A stretch of DNA of 64,000 nt from Perca fluviatilis (Eukaryota; Chordata; Actinopteri; Perciformes; Percidae), in assembly GCF_010015445.1 (NCBI RefSeq), contig NC_053116.1, positions 10,048,585 to 10,112,584 on the forward strand, given 5' to 3'. The notes below the pieces were generated by a model, which worked only from the letters and a program-made list of their open reading frames with translations, did not search any database and was not told where the DNA came from. The position numbers were made by a program, and so were the translations under genes. Below are positions 23,666 through 36,000 of the stretch, in pieces. Position 1 is the stretch's first letter. The number at the start of each line of letters is the position of its first letter.

Positions 23666-24195
23666 TATTTCCATAACTATTAGCTAGAAGCTACTACTAC
23701 TACTTTTGTATGTTTTTCTAAGGACTTCATGACCAAGGAAGTCAGGGCAATCATTAAGGGTTTGGGGGTGGCTAACCTTGGCAACAGGCACCACCACAGA
23801 CTGTTTCCATAGAGATGACACACTCTGGTGGGAGAGTGACAGGGTGAATATATCATAGAATACTAGACTTAGTTGCTCTGCACACACTTTCAACAGGTGG
23901 CTGCTAATATTATCTAGGCCTGGACTTTTCTTAGGTCTTCAGTGTTAAAACAGTTGATGACACTACGTGCATTAAAGGAAGGGATAAATGGGGGGGAGAT
24001 GCCAGAAGATTGATTGATTGCTGAAGTCAAACCGGTTTTATGTCAAATCTGACATAAAACCTGTTAAGGTCCTGTGCCAGCAGTGAGTCAGACTTGTAAC
24101 TGTTCAGTTCAAGTCTACTCCTCCTGCCTCCCTTGAGCCCCACAATTGTCTTCATACTGTCCCAGGCAGAGCCCAGGTTGTTCATACTGAGCTGT

Positions 24196-24689
24196 GATTC
24201 TATTCCATCTTATTTTATCCATATTATATCCATATTAATCTTATTTAAGTACATTTTCTCTGTGCAGTACATAAGTACCAGTCATATTTTACTTGAGTAT
24301 TTCCATTTTGTTCTACTTTATGGTTAATTTGCCAATGAAATGTAAATTTTACTTCACTACATTTATCTCACAGCTGTAGTTACTTTACAGATCAAGATAC
24401 ATTTACATAAAAACATAAGACAGATTAATAATTAAATATTAAACCATTGGTTCCCAACCTTTTTTGGCTTGCGGCCCCTTAAAAAAAGCAGTGTCTCCTT
24501 GGGGCCCCTTGTCATGAGTTCTTATTAGCAGATCCGCCAAAGAAGAAGATCCTCTACATTTCTCAAATGGTTTCATTTAAATAGTTGTTTGAGGCCCAAG
24601 GAAGTAAAATTATCCAATATCTCACAGTTTGAGAAAAGTTGTAATACAAATGTGTGTTGCAGCACTTTGTTTTGTCTTCTTTCCTCTTA
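24196..24689. other. repeat fragments, no gene
   Basis: 24240-24400 shares AAGTACATTT and TACTTGAGTA words with the element at 62.15 kb. 24446-24520 (GGTTCCCAACCTTTTTTGGC) resembles an hAT-type end. No gene is seen. Confidence 0.5.
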
Positions 24690-24875
24690 ACTCATTATCT
24701 CAAAATATTGACTTAGTATCTCAATATATTACCATAATATCTCAAAGTATTGACTTAGAATCTCAATATATTGAAGTAATATCTCAATATATTGACTTAG
24801 TAGCTCTATATTGAAGTAATATCTCAAAATATGGACTCAGTATCTCAATCTATTGACTTAGAATCTCAATATGTA
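24690..24875. repeat. 22-bp tandem repeat, about 8 copies
   Basis: Variants of TATCTCAATATATTGACTTA(GT) follow one another with substitutions, and some units are shortened. Confidence 0.85.
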
Positions 24876-24882
24876 CTATCAC

Positions 24883-25285
24883 TGTGAATCAGCTTTCAAA
24901 TTCAACGGGAAAGAATATCTGGCCATTTGGGGCCAGTGCAAAGTCAGGCACTTTAGCAATAGAAATGTCAAATTCTTGATTTCGTTGGAGCTGGGTTTTC
25001 TCCATAACTCCAGGGTAGATATGGACATGCTGGGCATCAATGGGAAGGGGAGGAGCTGTAGTATGTGAATCAGCTTTCAATTTCAACGGGGAGCTAAATC
25101 TGGCCTTTTTGGGCTGTGAAAAGTCAGGCACTTTAGCAATGGAATTGTCAAAATCTTGATTTCTTTGGAGCTGGGTTTTCTCCATAACTCCAAGATAGAT
25201 ATGGACATGCTGGGTATCAGTGGGAAGGGGAGGAGCTGTAATATGTGAATCAGAAATCATCAATTCAAATTCAATGGGCAGCTGC
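24883..25285 (-). repeat. 180-bp tandem repeat, 2.2 copies
   Basis: Units start TGTGAATCAG at 24883, 25064 and 25244 (periods 181 and 180). Read on the minus strand they match the 190-bp repeat at 40672-41455: ATGCCCAGCATGTCCATATC, GAGAAAACCCAGCTCCA. So the same family lies on both sides of the satellite in opposite orientation. Confidence 0.9.
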
Positions 25286-25612
25286 ACTAGAAACCAAACC
25301 TCCTGTTTAGCCAGACTCCTTTCACTTCAGAGTGATAGTACATCCCCCAGACGGTCACTCGGGTAATATCGGACCATTCTGATGTAGAATTTTAAAATTA
25401 AAGGCTTTGAAGTTATATTTTAACTCTTTTCCAGGCTGCACTAAAAACGAACCTCCTGTTGATCCACCTAAGGGTGATGGTACATCACCCCCAGACTGTC
25501 ACTAGGGTAGTATCGGACCATTCTGAAAATGTCTAATTAAAGTTACATTTCAACTCTTTTTCTGGGCTGATCAAAAAAAAAAGAAGAAAAGACGAACCTC
25601 CTGTTTAGGCAT
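25281..25612 (+). repeat. tandem repeat of about 130-154 bp, 2.3 copies
   Basis: Units start at 25281, 25435 and 25565. Shared words are ACCTCCTGTT, GATGGTACATC and GTATCGGACCATTCTGA. The second unit is shorter and the third partial. Confidence 0.85.
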
Positions 25613-26468
25613 ATTCATTTTTTTTCTCATAGTTTTGGCTTCTTTTTCCATTTGTTTTTATTTTTTACATTTTTGTAATTTTTTTTTTTTTCAACATTTG
25701 TGTCCTTTTTGGGTTTTTTTAGTCTCTTTGTTTTAGAACATGCTGTGACAGACTCTAACCCTAACCCAGCATCTGGATGTCCAAATGAACTCCAGTTTGC
25801 TCCAAACTTGTTGGGAGTACTTTAAAATAAACAACACATGTGACTCTTTGTCAAGGGTCTCATTTTGTTTCACGGAAGATTTCTATGAAGATTCTTGTCA
25901 ACAACTAACTTCAACCTTCAGTCAGTTAGCTTGAACATGATGGTGGGTTATCCTTGGTGAACAGCGGCATCTAGTGGTTGCATCGCAGGAAAGAAGGTTC
26001 ACTTTCTACAGCCTTTTAAAAATGACACTATTTTACAAGAGAACAAAGATTTCAATGACTCAACATTCCATTTTTGATTCTGATTTGTAAAACCATTATG
26101 CCATTCCGTCTCCAAAAGGCCTGTGCTTCTTAAAGGGGATGGTTGTCTTCTTCAACAGCCCCACAGTCCTCAGGTTTGGGCTTTAGATGCTCCTGGTTTG
26201 TTTTCAGGTGTCTCCTTTATGAAATGTTACTACTGGAAACATAGCAAACAGTTATTCTCATCGTGACAAACTTCTGCATTGTGTTGGAGTTTCTTCAAAC
26301 TACACTGTGACAGAGAGATCTGCTCTGTCGATCTGTTTATTCTGGTGACATGCACAACCAGCCCCTACTCATCAGCTGAAGCGGCCGCTCTTTAAGCTTT
26401 TAGGACATTTTCCCTCTTCCACGCTAAGAGCAGAGGAATTGATTTGCAAACATCAGCCATCACTCGAT
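25613..26468. other. gene-free stretch
   Basis: T-rich to about 25735, then sequence with no recognised gene or repeat. Confidence 0.5.
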
Positions 26469-26748
26469 GCCAACTGGGCTTTAGATGTGATTAATGACAA
26501 ACCAGGGAGGAGTTAACATTTAGTAAGCATTGGGACAGAGAGACAGAGGTGGAGATTCAGGGTGACACATCCCACCAAACAAACCAAAGGCCTGCTAAAT
26601 CGCACAGAAATATATATTAAGTTAGGCTAAGAACCCTCTGCAATAACTCACTTTGCATGAAAGTCATTTTCTTTTAATCAACAGTGAAACTTTTGTGGTC
26701 AGCTTCTTAAATGTGAATAATTTCCTGTTTCTTCTCTCCTCTGTAACA
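26469..26748 (+). repeat. parental copy of a 280-bp segment found twice inside the satellite
   Basis: It begins GCCAACTGGGCTTTAGATGT and ends CTCCTCTGTAACA. This copy lies outside the array in flanking DNA that is otherwise unique. It carries T at 26664, where both array copies have C. Confidence 0.95.
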
Positions 26749-27798
26749 GCAAACTGAATATAGTTGAGTAGTGGATAAAACAAGACATTTGAGGATGTCA
26801 TCTTGGGCTTTGGGGAAAACAGATCCACATTGTAAAGACCAAGAAACTCATCCATTCATCCAGACAATAATCCACACATTAATACATGATGAAAATAAAT
26901 GTTCTAGTTGCAGCTCATTGAGAAGATTAAGTCAAAGATCCTTAACCCCTGGTGAAATGGTTCCTGTACACAGTAAGTTAACATGATAACTTATAAAAAC
27001 TTACTTTCACTACTACTTGAGTTCAGGAGAGGAAGAAAGCCTGAAAACTTTTTCAGAGTCCTTGCCTAATGTTGGAGCCAACATTATGATTTAGATATTA
27101 ACTTTTATTTTGATGAATGGTGCATAAATATATTTCTGTCAGGGGCCTGTTTCACAAAAGCAGAATATATAAATCCAGGATAACTGATAAAGCGAGGCTT
27201 GACCTAGTCTAATCTGTGCATCCTGGCTTGGTGCGTTTCACGGAGGCCGAGCCAGGCTGAGGAGGAGCGACTAGGTTGAGCCAGGCTGAAGGAATTAAGA
27301 TAGATTCGCATCCACGGCTTTCCTCAAAAGACTGCAAGGTCGATCGCAGATCTACTGATGCCAAAATAGAGAAAACGCATTGTACATACTTTATACAGAG
27401 TGAGCAGCAGCTTCTTGTGGAAGTAGGATGATGTGAAACACATTTGTATAAAAAAAAAAAAGAAACTCAGCCGTTGTAATGAACCAGCGAGAGGGAGTAG
27501 TAGACGACCACGAACCGACTGAATGCGTAATTGTAGCCTAAATACATTAACTGACCACGGCTATGAATTGAAGCCGTCATAATCATACCATTCAAGGATT
27601 AGGCTACTAATCATTTGCACAAATTAACAGTTTGTACTCCTTGCCTTAAATCTAAGCAGAAGATAATGTTACTCAGGAAACTTACCATGAAGATCAATTT
27701 TCTACAACGCTACAATTTCTATAATGTAAATATGTCTTTCAATCTATTCCTCTCCCTCATGGGCTAAAATATATAAATGTCCTATGTCATTAACTTCC
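26749..27798. other. left flank of the satellite
   Basis: 27142-27300 (GGGGCCTGTTTCACAAAAGC, GAGCCAGGCTGA) resembles one end of a Harbinger-type MITE. No gene is seen. Confidence 0.5.
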
Positions 27799-29544
27799 AC
27801 AGTTGGACATTACAGACATTACAGTTGGACATTACAGACATTACAGTTGGACATTACAGTTAGACATTACAGACATTACAGTTATACATTACAGTTGGAC
27901 ATTACAGACATTACAGTTAGATATTACAGACATTAAAGTTAGACATTACAGACATTACAGTTATACATTACAGTTAGACAATACAGACATTACAGTTAGA
28001 CATTACAGTTAGACATTTCAGACATTACAGTTAGACATTACAGTTAGACATTTCAGACATTACAGTTGGACATTAAAGACATTACAGTTGGACATTACAG
28101 ACATTACAGTTGGACATTACAGTTAGACATTACAGACATTACAGTTGGACATTACAGTTAGACATTACAGACATTACAGTTGGACATTACAGTTAGACAT
28201 TACAGACATTACAGTTATACATTACAGTTAGACATTGCAGGCATTACAGTTAGACATTGCAGGCATTACAGTTAGACATTGCAGGCATTACAGATAGACA
28301 TTACAGTTAGACATTACAGAAATTAGTTATATATTACATACATTACAGTAAGACATTACAGTAAGACATTACAGTAAGACATTACAGTAAGACATTACAG
28401 TAAGACATTACAGTTAGACATTACAGTTAGACATTACAGACGTTACAGTTAGACATTACAGACATTACAGTTAGGCATTACAGACATTACAGTTAGACAT
28501 TACAGTTAGACATTTCAGACATTACAGTTAGACATTACAGTTAGACATTTCAGACATTACAGTTAGACATTGCAGGCATTACAGTTAGACATTGCAGACA
28601 TTACAGTTGGACATTACAGACATTACAGTTAGACATTACAGACATTAGACATTACAGTTGGACATTACAGACATTACAGTTGGACATTACAGTTAGACAT
28701 TACAGACATTACAGTTATACATTACAGTTAGACATTACAGACATTACAGTTGGACATTACAGACATTACAGTTGTTTATTAAAGACATTACAGTTGGACA
28801 TTACAGTTGGACATTACAGTTGGACATTACAGTTGGACATTACAGTTGGACATTACAGTTGGACATTACAGTTGGACATTACAGTTGGACATTACAGACA
28901 TTACAGTTGGACTTTACAGTTAGACATTACAGACATTACAATTGGACATTACAGTTAGACATTACAGACATTACAGTTGGACATTACAGTTAGACATTGC
29001 AGACATTACAGTTGAACAATACAGACATTACAGTTGGACATTACACACATTACAGTTGGACATTACAGACGGACATTACAGACAGTACAGTTGGACAGTA
29101 CAGTTGGACAGTACAGTTGGACAGTACAGTTGGACAGTACAGACATTACAGTTGGACATTACAGTTGGACATTACAGTTGGACAGTACAGTTGGACAGTA
29201 CAGTTGGACAGTACAGTTGGACATTACAGTTGGACATTACAGTTGGACATTACAGTTGGACATTACAGTTGGACATTACGGACATTACAGTTGGACATTA
29301 CAGTTGGACATTACAGACATTACAGTTGGACATTACAGTTGGACATTACATACATTACAGTTGGACATTACAGTTGGACATTACAGACAATACAGTTGGA
29401 CATTACAGTTGGACATTACAGACAACACAGTTGGATATTACAGACATTACAGTTGGACATTACAGACATTACAGTTGGACATTACAGACATTACAGTTGG
29501 ACATTACAGTTGGACATTACAGAAATTACAGTTGGACATTACAA

Positions 29545-29824
29545 GCCAACTGGGCTTTAGATGTGATTAATGACAAACCAGGGAGGAGTTAACATTTAGT
29601 AAGCATTGGGACAGAGAGACAGAGGTGGAGATTCAGGGTGACACATCCCACCAAACAAACCAAAGGCCTGCTAAATCGCACAGAAATATATATTAAGTTA
29701 GGCTAAGAACCCTCTGCAATAACTCACTTTGCATGAAAGCCATTTTCTTTTAATCAACAGTGAAACTTTTGTGGTCAGCTTCTTAAATGTGAATAATTTC
29801 CTGTTTCTTCTCTCCTCTGTAACA
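29545..29824 (+). repeat. captured 280-bp segment, copy 1 in the array
   Basis: Same length as 26469-26748, with no insertions or deletions and a shared C at the position of parental T 26664. Satellite units join it directly on both sides (ACATTACAA before, TAACACATTACAG after). Confidence 0.97.
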
Positions 29825-32000
29825 CATTACAGAAATTACAGTTGGACATTACAGACATTACAGTTGGACATTACAGACATTAGTTAGACATTACAGACAT
29901 TACAGTTAGACATTGCAGGCATTACAGTTAGACATTACAGTTACACATTACAGACATTAAAGTTAGACATTGCAGACAGTACAGTTAGACATTACAGACA
30001 TTGCAGTTAGACATTACAGACATTACAGTTGGACATTACAGACATTACAGTTGGACATTACAGACATTACAGTTGGACATTACAGACATTACAGTTGGAC
30101 ATTACAGACATTACAGTTGGACATTACAGACATTACAGTTGGACATTACAGACATTAGACATTATAGTTGGACATTACAGACATTACAGTTGGACATTAC
30201 AGTTTGACATTACAGACATTACAGTTGGACATTACAAACATTACAGTTGGACATTACAGACATTACAGTTGGACATTACAGACATTACAGTTGGACATTA
30301 CAGAAATTACAGTTGGACATTACACACATTACAGTGGGACATTACAGTGGGACATTACAGTTGGACATTACAGACATTACAGTGGGACATTACAGTTGGA
30401 CATTACAGACATTACAGTTGGACATTACAGTTGGACATTACAGACAATACAGTTGGACATTACAGTTGGACATTACAGACATTACAGTTGGACATTACAG
30501 ACATTACAGTTGGACATTACAGACATTGCAGTTGGACATTACAGACATTACAGTTGGACATTACAGACATTGCAGTTAGACATTACAGACATTACAGTTG
30601 GACATTACAGTTGGACATTACAGAAATTACAGTTGGACATTACAAGCCAACTGGGCTTTAGATGTGATTAATGACAAACCAGGGAGGAGTTAACATTTAG
30701 TAAGCATTGGGACAGAGAGACAGAGGTGGAGATTCAGGGTGACACATCCCACCAAACAAACCAAAGGCCTGCTAAATCGCACAGAAATATATATTAAGTT
30801 AGGCTAAGAACCCTCTGCAATAACTCACTTTGCATGAAAGCCATTTTCTTTTAATCAACAGTGAAACTTTTGTGGTCAGCTTCTTAAATGTGAATAATTT
30901 CCTGTTTCTTCTCTCCTCTGTAACACATTACAGAAATTACAGTTGGACATTACAGACATTACAGTTGGACATTACAGACATTAGTTAGACATTACAGACA
31001 TTACAGTTAGACATTGCAGGCATTACAGTTAGACATTACAGACATTACAGTTAGACATTGCAGGCATTACAGTTAGACATTACAGTTACACATTACAGAC
31101 ATTACAGTTAGACATTGCAGACAGTACAGTTAGACATCACAGACATTACAGTTAGACATTACAGACATTGCAGTTAGACATTACAGACATTACAGTTGGA
31201 CATTACAGAAATTACAGTTGGACATTACAGACATTACAGTTGGACATTACAGACATTACAGTCGGACATTACAGACATTAGACATTATAGTTGGACATTA
31301 CAGACATTACAGTTGGACATTACAGTTTGACATTACAGACATTACAGTTGGACATTACAAACATTACAGTTGGACATTACAGACATTACAGTTGGACATT
31401 ACAGACATTACAGTTGGACATTACAGAAATTACAGTTGGACATTACACACATTACAGTGGGACATTACAGTGGGACATTACAGTGGGACATTACGGTTGG
31501 ACATTACAGACATTACAGTTGGACATTACAGTTAGACATTACAGACATTACAGTTGGACATTACAGACATTACAGTTGGACATTACAGACATTACAGTTG
31601 GACATTACAGACATTACAGTTGGACATTACGGTTGGACATTACGGTTGGACATTACGGTTGGACATTACGGTTGGACATTACGGTTGGACATTACGGTTG
31701 GACATTACGGTTGGACATTACGGTTGGACATTACGGTTGGACATTACAGACATTACAGTTGGACTTTACAGTTAGACATTACAGACATTACAGTTGGACA
31801 TTACAGTTAGACAATACAGACATTACAGTTGGACAATACAGACATTACAGTTGGACATTACAGACATTACAGTTGGACATTACAGTTGGACATTACAGTT
31901 GGACATTACAGTTGGACATTACAGTTGGACATTACAGTTGGACATTACAGACATTACAGTTGGACATTACAGACATTACAGTTGGACATTACAGGCATTA
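29825..32000 (+). repeat. 1.1-kb higher-order repeat, two or more copies
   Basis: The captured segment and the satellite pattern after it recur 1101 bp later (29545 against 30646). The landmark AGACATTATAGTTGG also recurs about 1.12 kb apart (30.16 and 31.28 kb). The right limit is approximate. Confidence 0.8.
30646..30925 (+). repeat. captured 280-bp segment, copy 2 in the array
   Basis: Again exactly 280 bases, and it shares the C variant with copy 1. It therefore arose by duplicating copy 1 inside the array, not by a second capture. Confidence 0.97.
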
Positions 32001-33054
32001 CAGTTGGACATTACAGTTAGACATTACAGGCATTACAGTTGGACATTACATTTGGACATTACAGACATTACAGTTGGACATTACAGTTGGACATTGCATT
32101 TAGACATTACAGACTTTACAGTTAGACATTGCAGGCATTACAGTTAGACATTACAGTTAGACATTACAGAAATTAGTTATATATTACATACATTACAGTT
32201 AGACATTACAGTAAGACATTACAGTTAGACATTACAGACATTACAGTTGGACATTACAGTTGGACATTACAGTTGGACATTACAGTTGGACATTACAGTT
32301 GGACATTACAGTTGGACATTTCAGACATTACAGTTGGACATTACAGTTGGACATTTCAGACATTACAGTTGGACATTACAGTTGGACATTACAGTTGGAC
32401 ATTAGAGTTGGACATTACAGTGGGACAATACAGACATTACAGTGGGACAATACAGACATTACAGTTGGACAATACAGACATTACAGTTGGACAATACAGA
32501 CATTACAGTTGGACAATACAGACATTACAGTTGGACATTACAGTTGGACATTACAGTTGGACATTACAGTTGGACATTACAGTTGGACATTACAGTTGGA
32601 CATTACAGTTGGACATTACAGACATTGCAGTTTGACATTACAGACATTGCAGTTTGACATTACAGTTGGACATTACAGACATTACAGTTGGACATTACAG
32701 TTAGACATTACAGACATTAAAGTTGGACATTACAGACATTACAGTTGGACATTACAGTTGGACATTACAGTTGGACATTACAGACATTACAGTTGGACAG
32801 TACAAACATTACAGTTGGACTTTCCAGACATTACAGTTGGACATTACAGACATTACAGTTGGACATTACAGACATTACAGTTGGACATTACAGACATTAC
32901 AGTTGGACATTACAGTTGGACATTACAGTTGGACATTACAGTTGGACATTACAGTTGGACATTACAGTTGGACATTTCAGTTGGACATTTCAGTTGGACA
33001 TTACAGTTGGACATTACAGAAATTACAGTTGGACATTACAGACATTACAGTTGG

Positions 33055-36000
33055 ACAATACAGACATTACAGTTAGACATTACAGACATTACAGTTAGAC
33101 ATTGCAGGCATTACAGTTAGACATTACAGTTACACATTACAGACATTACAATTAGACATTGCAGACAGTACAGTTAGACATCACAGACATTACAGTTAGA
33201 CATTACAGACATTGCAGTTAGACATTACAGACATTACAGTTGGACATTACAGAAATTACAGTTGGACATTACAGACATTACAGTTGGACATTACAGACAT
33301 TACAGTTGGACATTACAGACATTACAGTTGGACATTACAGACATTAGACATTATAGTTGGACATTACAGACATTACAGTTGGACATTACAGTTTGACATT
33401 ACAGACATTACAGTTGGACATTACAAACATTACAGTTGGACATTACAGACATTACAGTTGGACATTACAGACATTACAGTTGGACATTACAGACATTACA
33501 GTTGGACATTACAGACATTACAGTTGGACATTACAGTTGGACATTACGGTTGGACATTACGGTTGGACATTACGGTTGGACATTACGGTTGGACATTACG
33601 GTTGGACATTACGGTTGGACATTACAGACATTACAGTTGGACTTTACAGACATTACAGTTGGACTTTACAGTTAGACATTACAGACATTACAGTTGGACA
33701 TTACAGTTAGACATTACAGACATTACAGTTGGACATTACAGTTAGACAATACAGACATTACAGTTGGACAATACAGACATTACAGTTGGACATTACAGTT
33801 GGACATTACAGACATTACGGTTGGACATTACAGTTGGACATTACAGACATTACAGTTGGACATTACAGACATTACAGTTGGACATTACAGTTGGACATTA
33901 CAGTTGGACATTACAGTTGGACATTACAGTTGGACATTACAGTTGGACATTACAGACATTACAGTTAGACATTACAGGCATTACAGTTGGACATTACAGT
34001 TAGGCATTACAGGCATTACAGTTGGACATTACAGTTGGACATTACAGTTGGACATTACAGACATTACAGTTGGACATTACAGACATTACAGTTGGACAGT
34101 GCATTTTAGACTTACAGACTTTACAGGTAGACATTGCAGGCATTACAGTTAGAGCTTTACAGTTAGACATTACAGAAATTAGTTATATATTACATACATT
34201 ACAGTTAGACATTACAGTTAGACATTACAGTTAGACATTACAGTTAGACATTACAGTAAGACATTACAGTAAGACATTACAGTAGGACATTACAGTTGGA
34301 CATTACAGTTGGACATTACAGACATTACAGTTGGACATTACAGACATTACAGTTGGACATTACAGACATTAGACATTATAGTTGGACATTACAGACATTA
34401 CAGTTGGACATTACAGTTTGACATTACAGACATTACAGTTGGACATTACAAACATTACAGTTGGACATTACAGACATTACAGTTGGACATTACAGACATT
34501 ACAGTTGGACATTACAGACATTACAGTTGGACATTACAGACATTACGGTTGGACATTACGGTTGGACATTACGGTTGGACATTACGGTTGGACATTACGG
34601 TTGGACATTACGGTTGGACATTACGGTTGGACATTACAGACATTACAGTTGGACTTTACAGACATTACAGTTGGACTTTACAGTTAGACATTACAGACAT
34701 TACAGTTGGACATTACAGTTAGACATTACAGACATTACAGTTGGACATTACAGTTAGACAATACAGACATTACAGTTGGACATTACAGTTGGACATTACA
34801 GTTGGACATTACAGTTGGACATTACAGACATTACGGTTGGACATTACAGTTGGACATTACAGACATTACAGTTGGACATTACAGACATTACAGTTGGACA
34901 TTACAGTTGGACATTACAGTTGGACATTACAGTTGGACATTACAGTTGGACATTACAGGCATTACAGTTGGACATTACAGTTAGACATTACAGGCATTAC
35001 AGTTGGACATTACAGTTGGACATTACAGACATTACAGTTGGACATTACAGTTGGACATTACAGTTGGACATTACAGTTGGACATTACAGTTGGACATTAC
35101 AGTTGGACATTACAGGCATTACAGTTGGACATTACAGTTGGACATTACAGACATTACAGTTGGACATTACAGTTGGACATTACAGACATTACAGTTGGAC
35201 ATTGCATTTAGACATTACAGACTTTACAGTTAGACATTGCAGGCATTACAGTTAGACATTACAGTTAGACATTACAGAAATTAGTTATATATTACATACA
35301 TTACAGTTAGACATTACAGTAAGACATTACAGTTAGACATTACAGTTGGACATTACAGTTGGACATTACAGTTGGACATTACAGTTGGACATTACAGTTG
35401 ACAGTTGGACATTACAGTTGGACATTACAGTTGGACATTACAGTTGGACATTTCAGACATTACAGTTGGACATTACAGTTGGACATTACAGTTGGACAAT
35501 ACAGACATTACAGTTGGACAATACAGACATTACAGTTGGACAATACAGACATTACAGTTGGACAATACAGACATTACAGTTGGACATTACAGTTGGACAT
35601 TACAGACATTGCAGTTTGACATTACAGACATTGCAGTTTGACATTACAGACATTGCAGTTTGACATTACAGTTGGACATTACAGACATTACAGTTGGACA
35701 ATACAGACATTACAGTTAGACATTACAGACATTACAGTTAGACATTGCAGGCATTACAGTTAGACATTACAGTTACACATTACAGACATTACAATTAGAC
35801 ATTGCAGACAGTACAGTTAGACATCACAGACATTACAGTTAGACATTACAGACATTGCAGTTAGACATTACAGACATTACAGTTGGACATTACAGAAATT
35901 ACAGTTGGACATTACAGACATTACAGTTGGACATTACAGACATTACAGTTGGACATTACAGACATTACAGTTGGACATTACAGACATTAGACATTATAGT

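Larger units (their letters stand above)
20893..24195 (-). mobile_element. CR1/L2/Rex1-like LINE, interrupted by two insertions
   Basis: Minus-strand non-LTR retrotransposon with its 3' end near 20893, where the opposite strand reads AAATTGCCCGTTTGGGACAA. It is 5'-truncated at about 24195. Removing insertions at 21813-22291 and 22683-23665 restores the order of the reverse transcriptase blocks. The exact clade cannot be settled by eye. Confidence 0.8.
21430..24195 (-). pseudogene. LINE reverse transcriptase remnant
   Basis: Blocks in order on the minus strand: AQDLNRFYVRFD-like (about 24060); CAEQLSLVFYDIFTLSLSHQ and LWKQSVVVPVAKVSHPQTLN (23890-23740); FVYKAKRGVQDA, NHARLLFVDFSSAFNT and SSTGSPQGCVLSPLFYILYT (22660-22320); KFADNSVIVSLL (21800); and AWCKKAFLHLNITKTKD and YYKYLGTLNDNRL (21740-21560). 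The catalytic motif, normally YADD or FADD, reads FADN here. That change, the stops and the insertions mean it is inactive. Confidence 0.8.

Noticed and set aside
32260..33120. 286-codon open frame, and many like it, in the satellite
   Set aside because: The frame is a direct result of stop-free repeat units in all three plus frames. There is no codon bias, start context or domain, and indels switch frame without effect.
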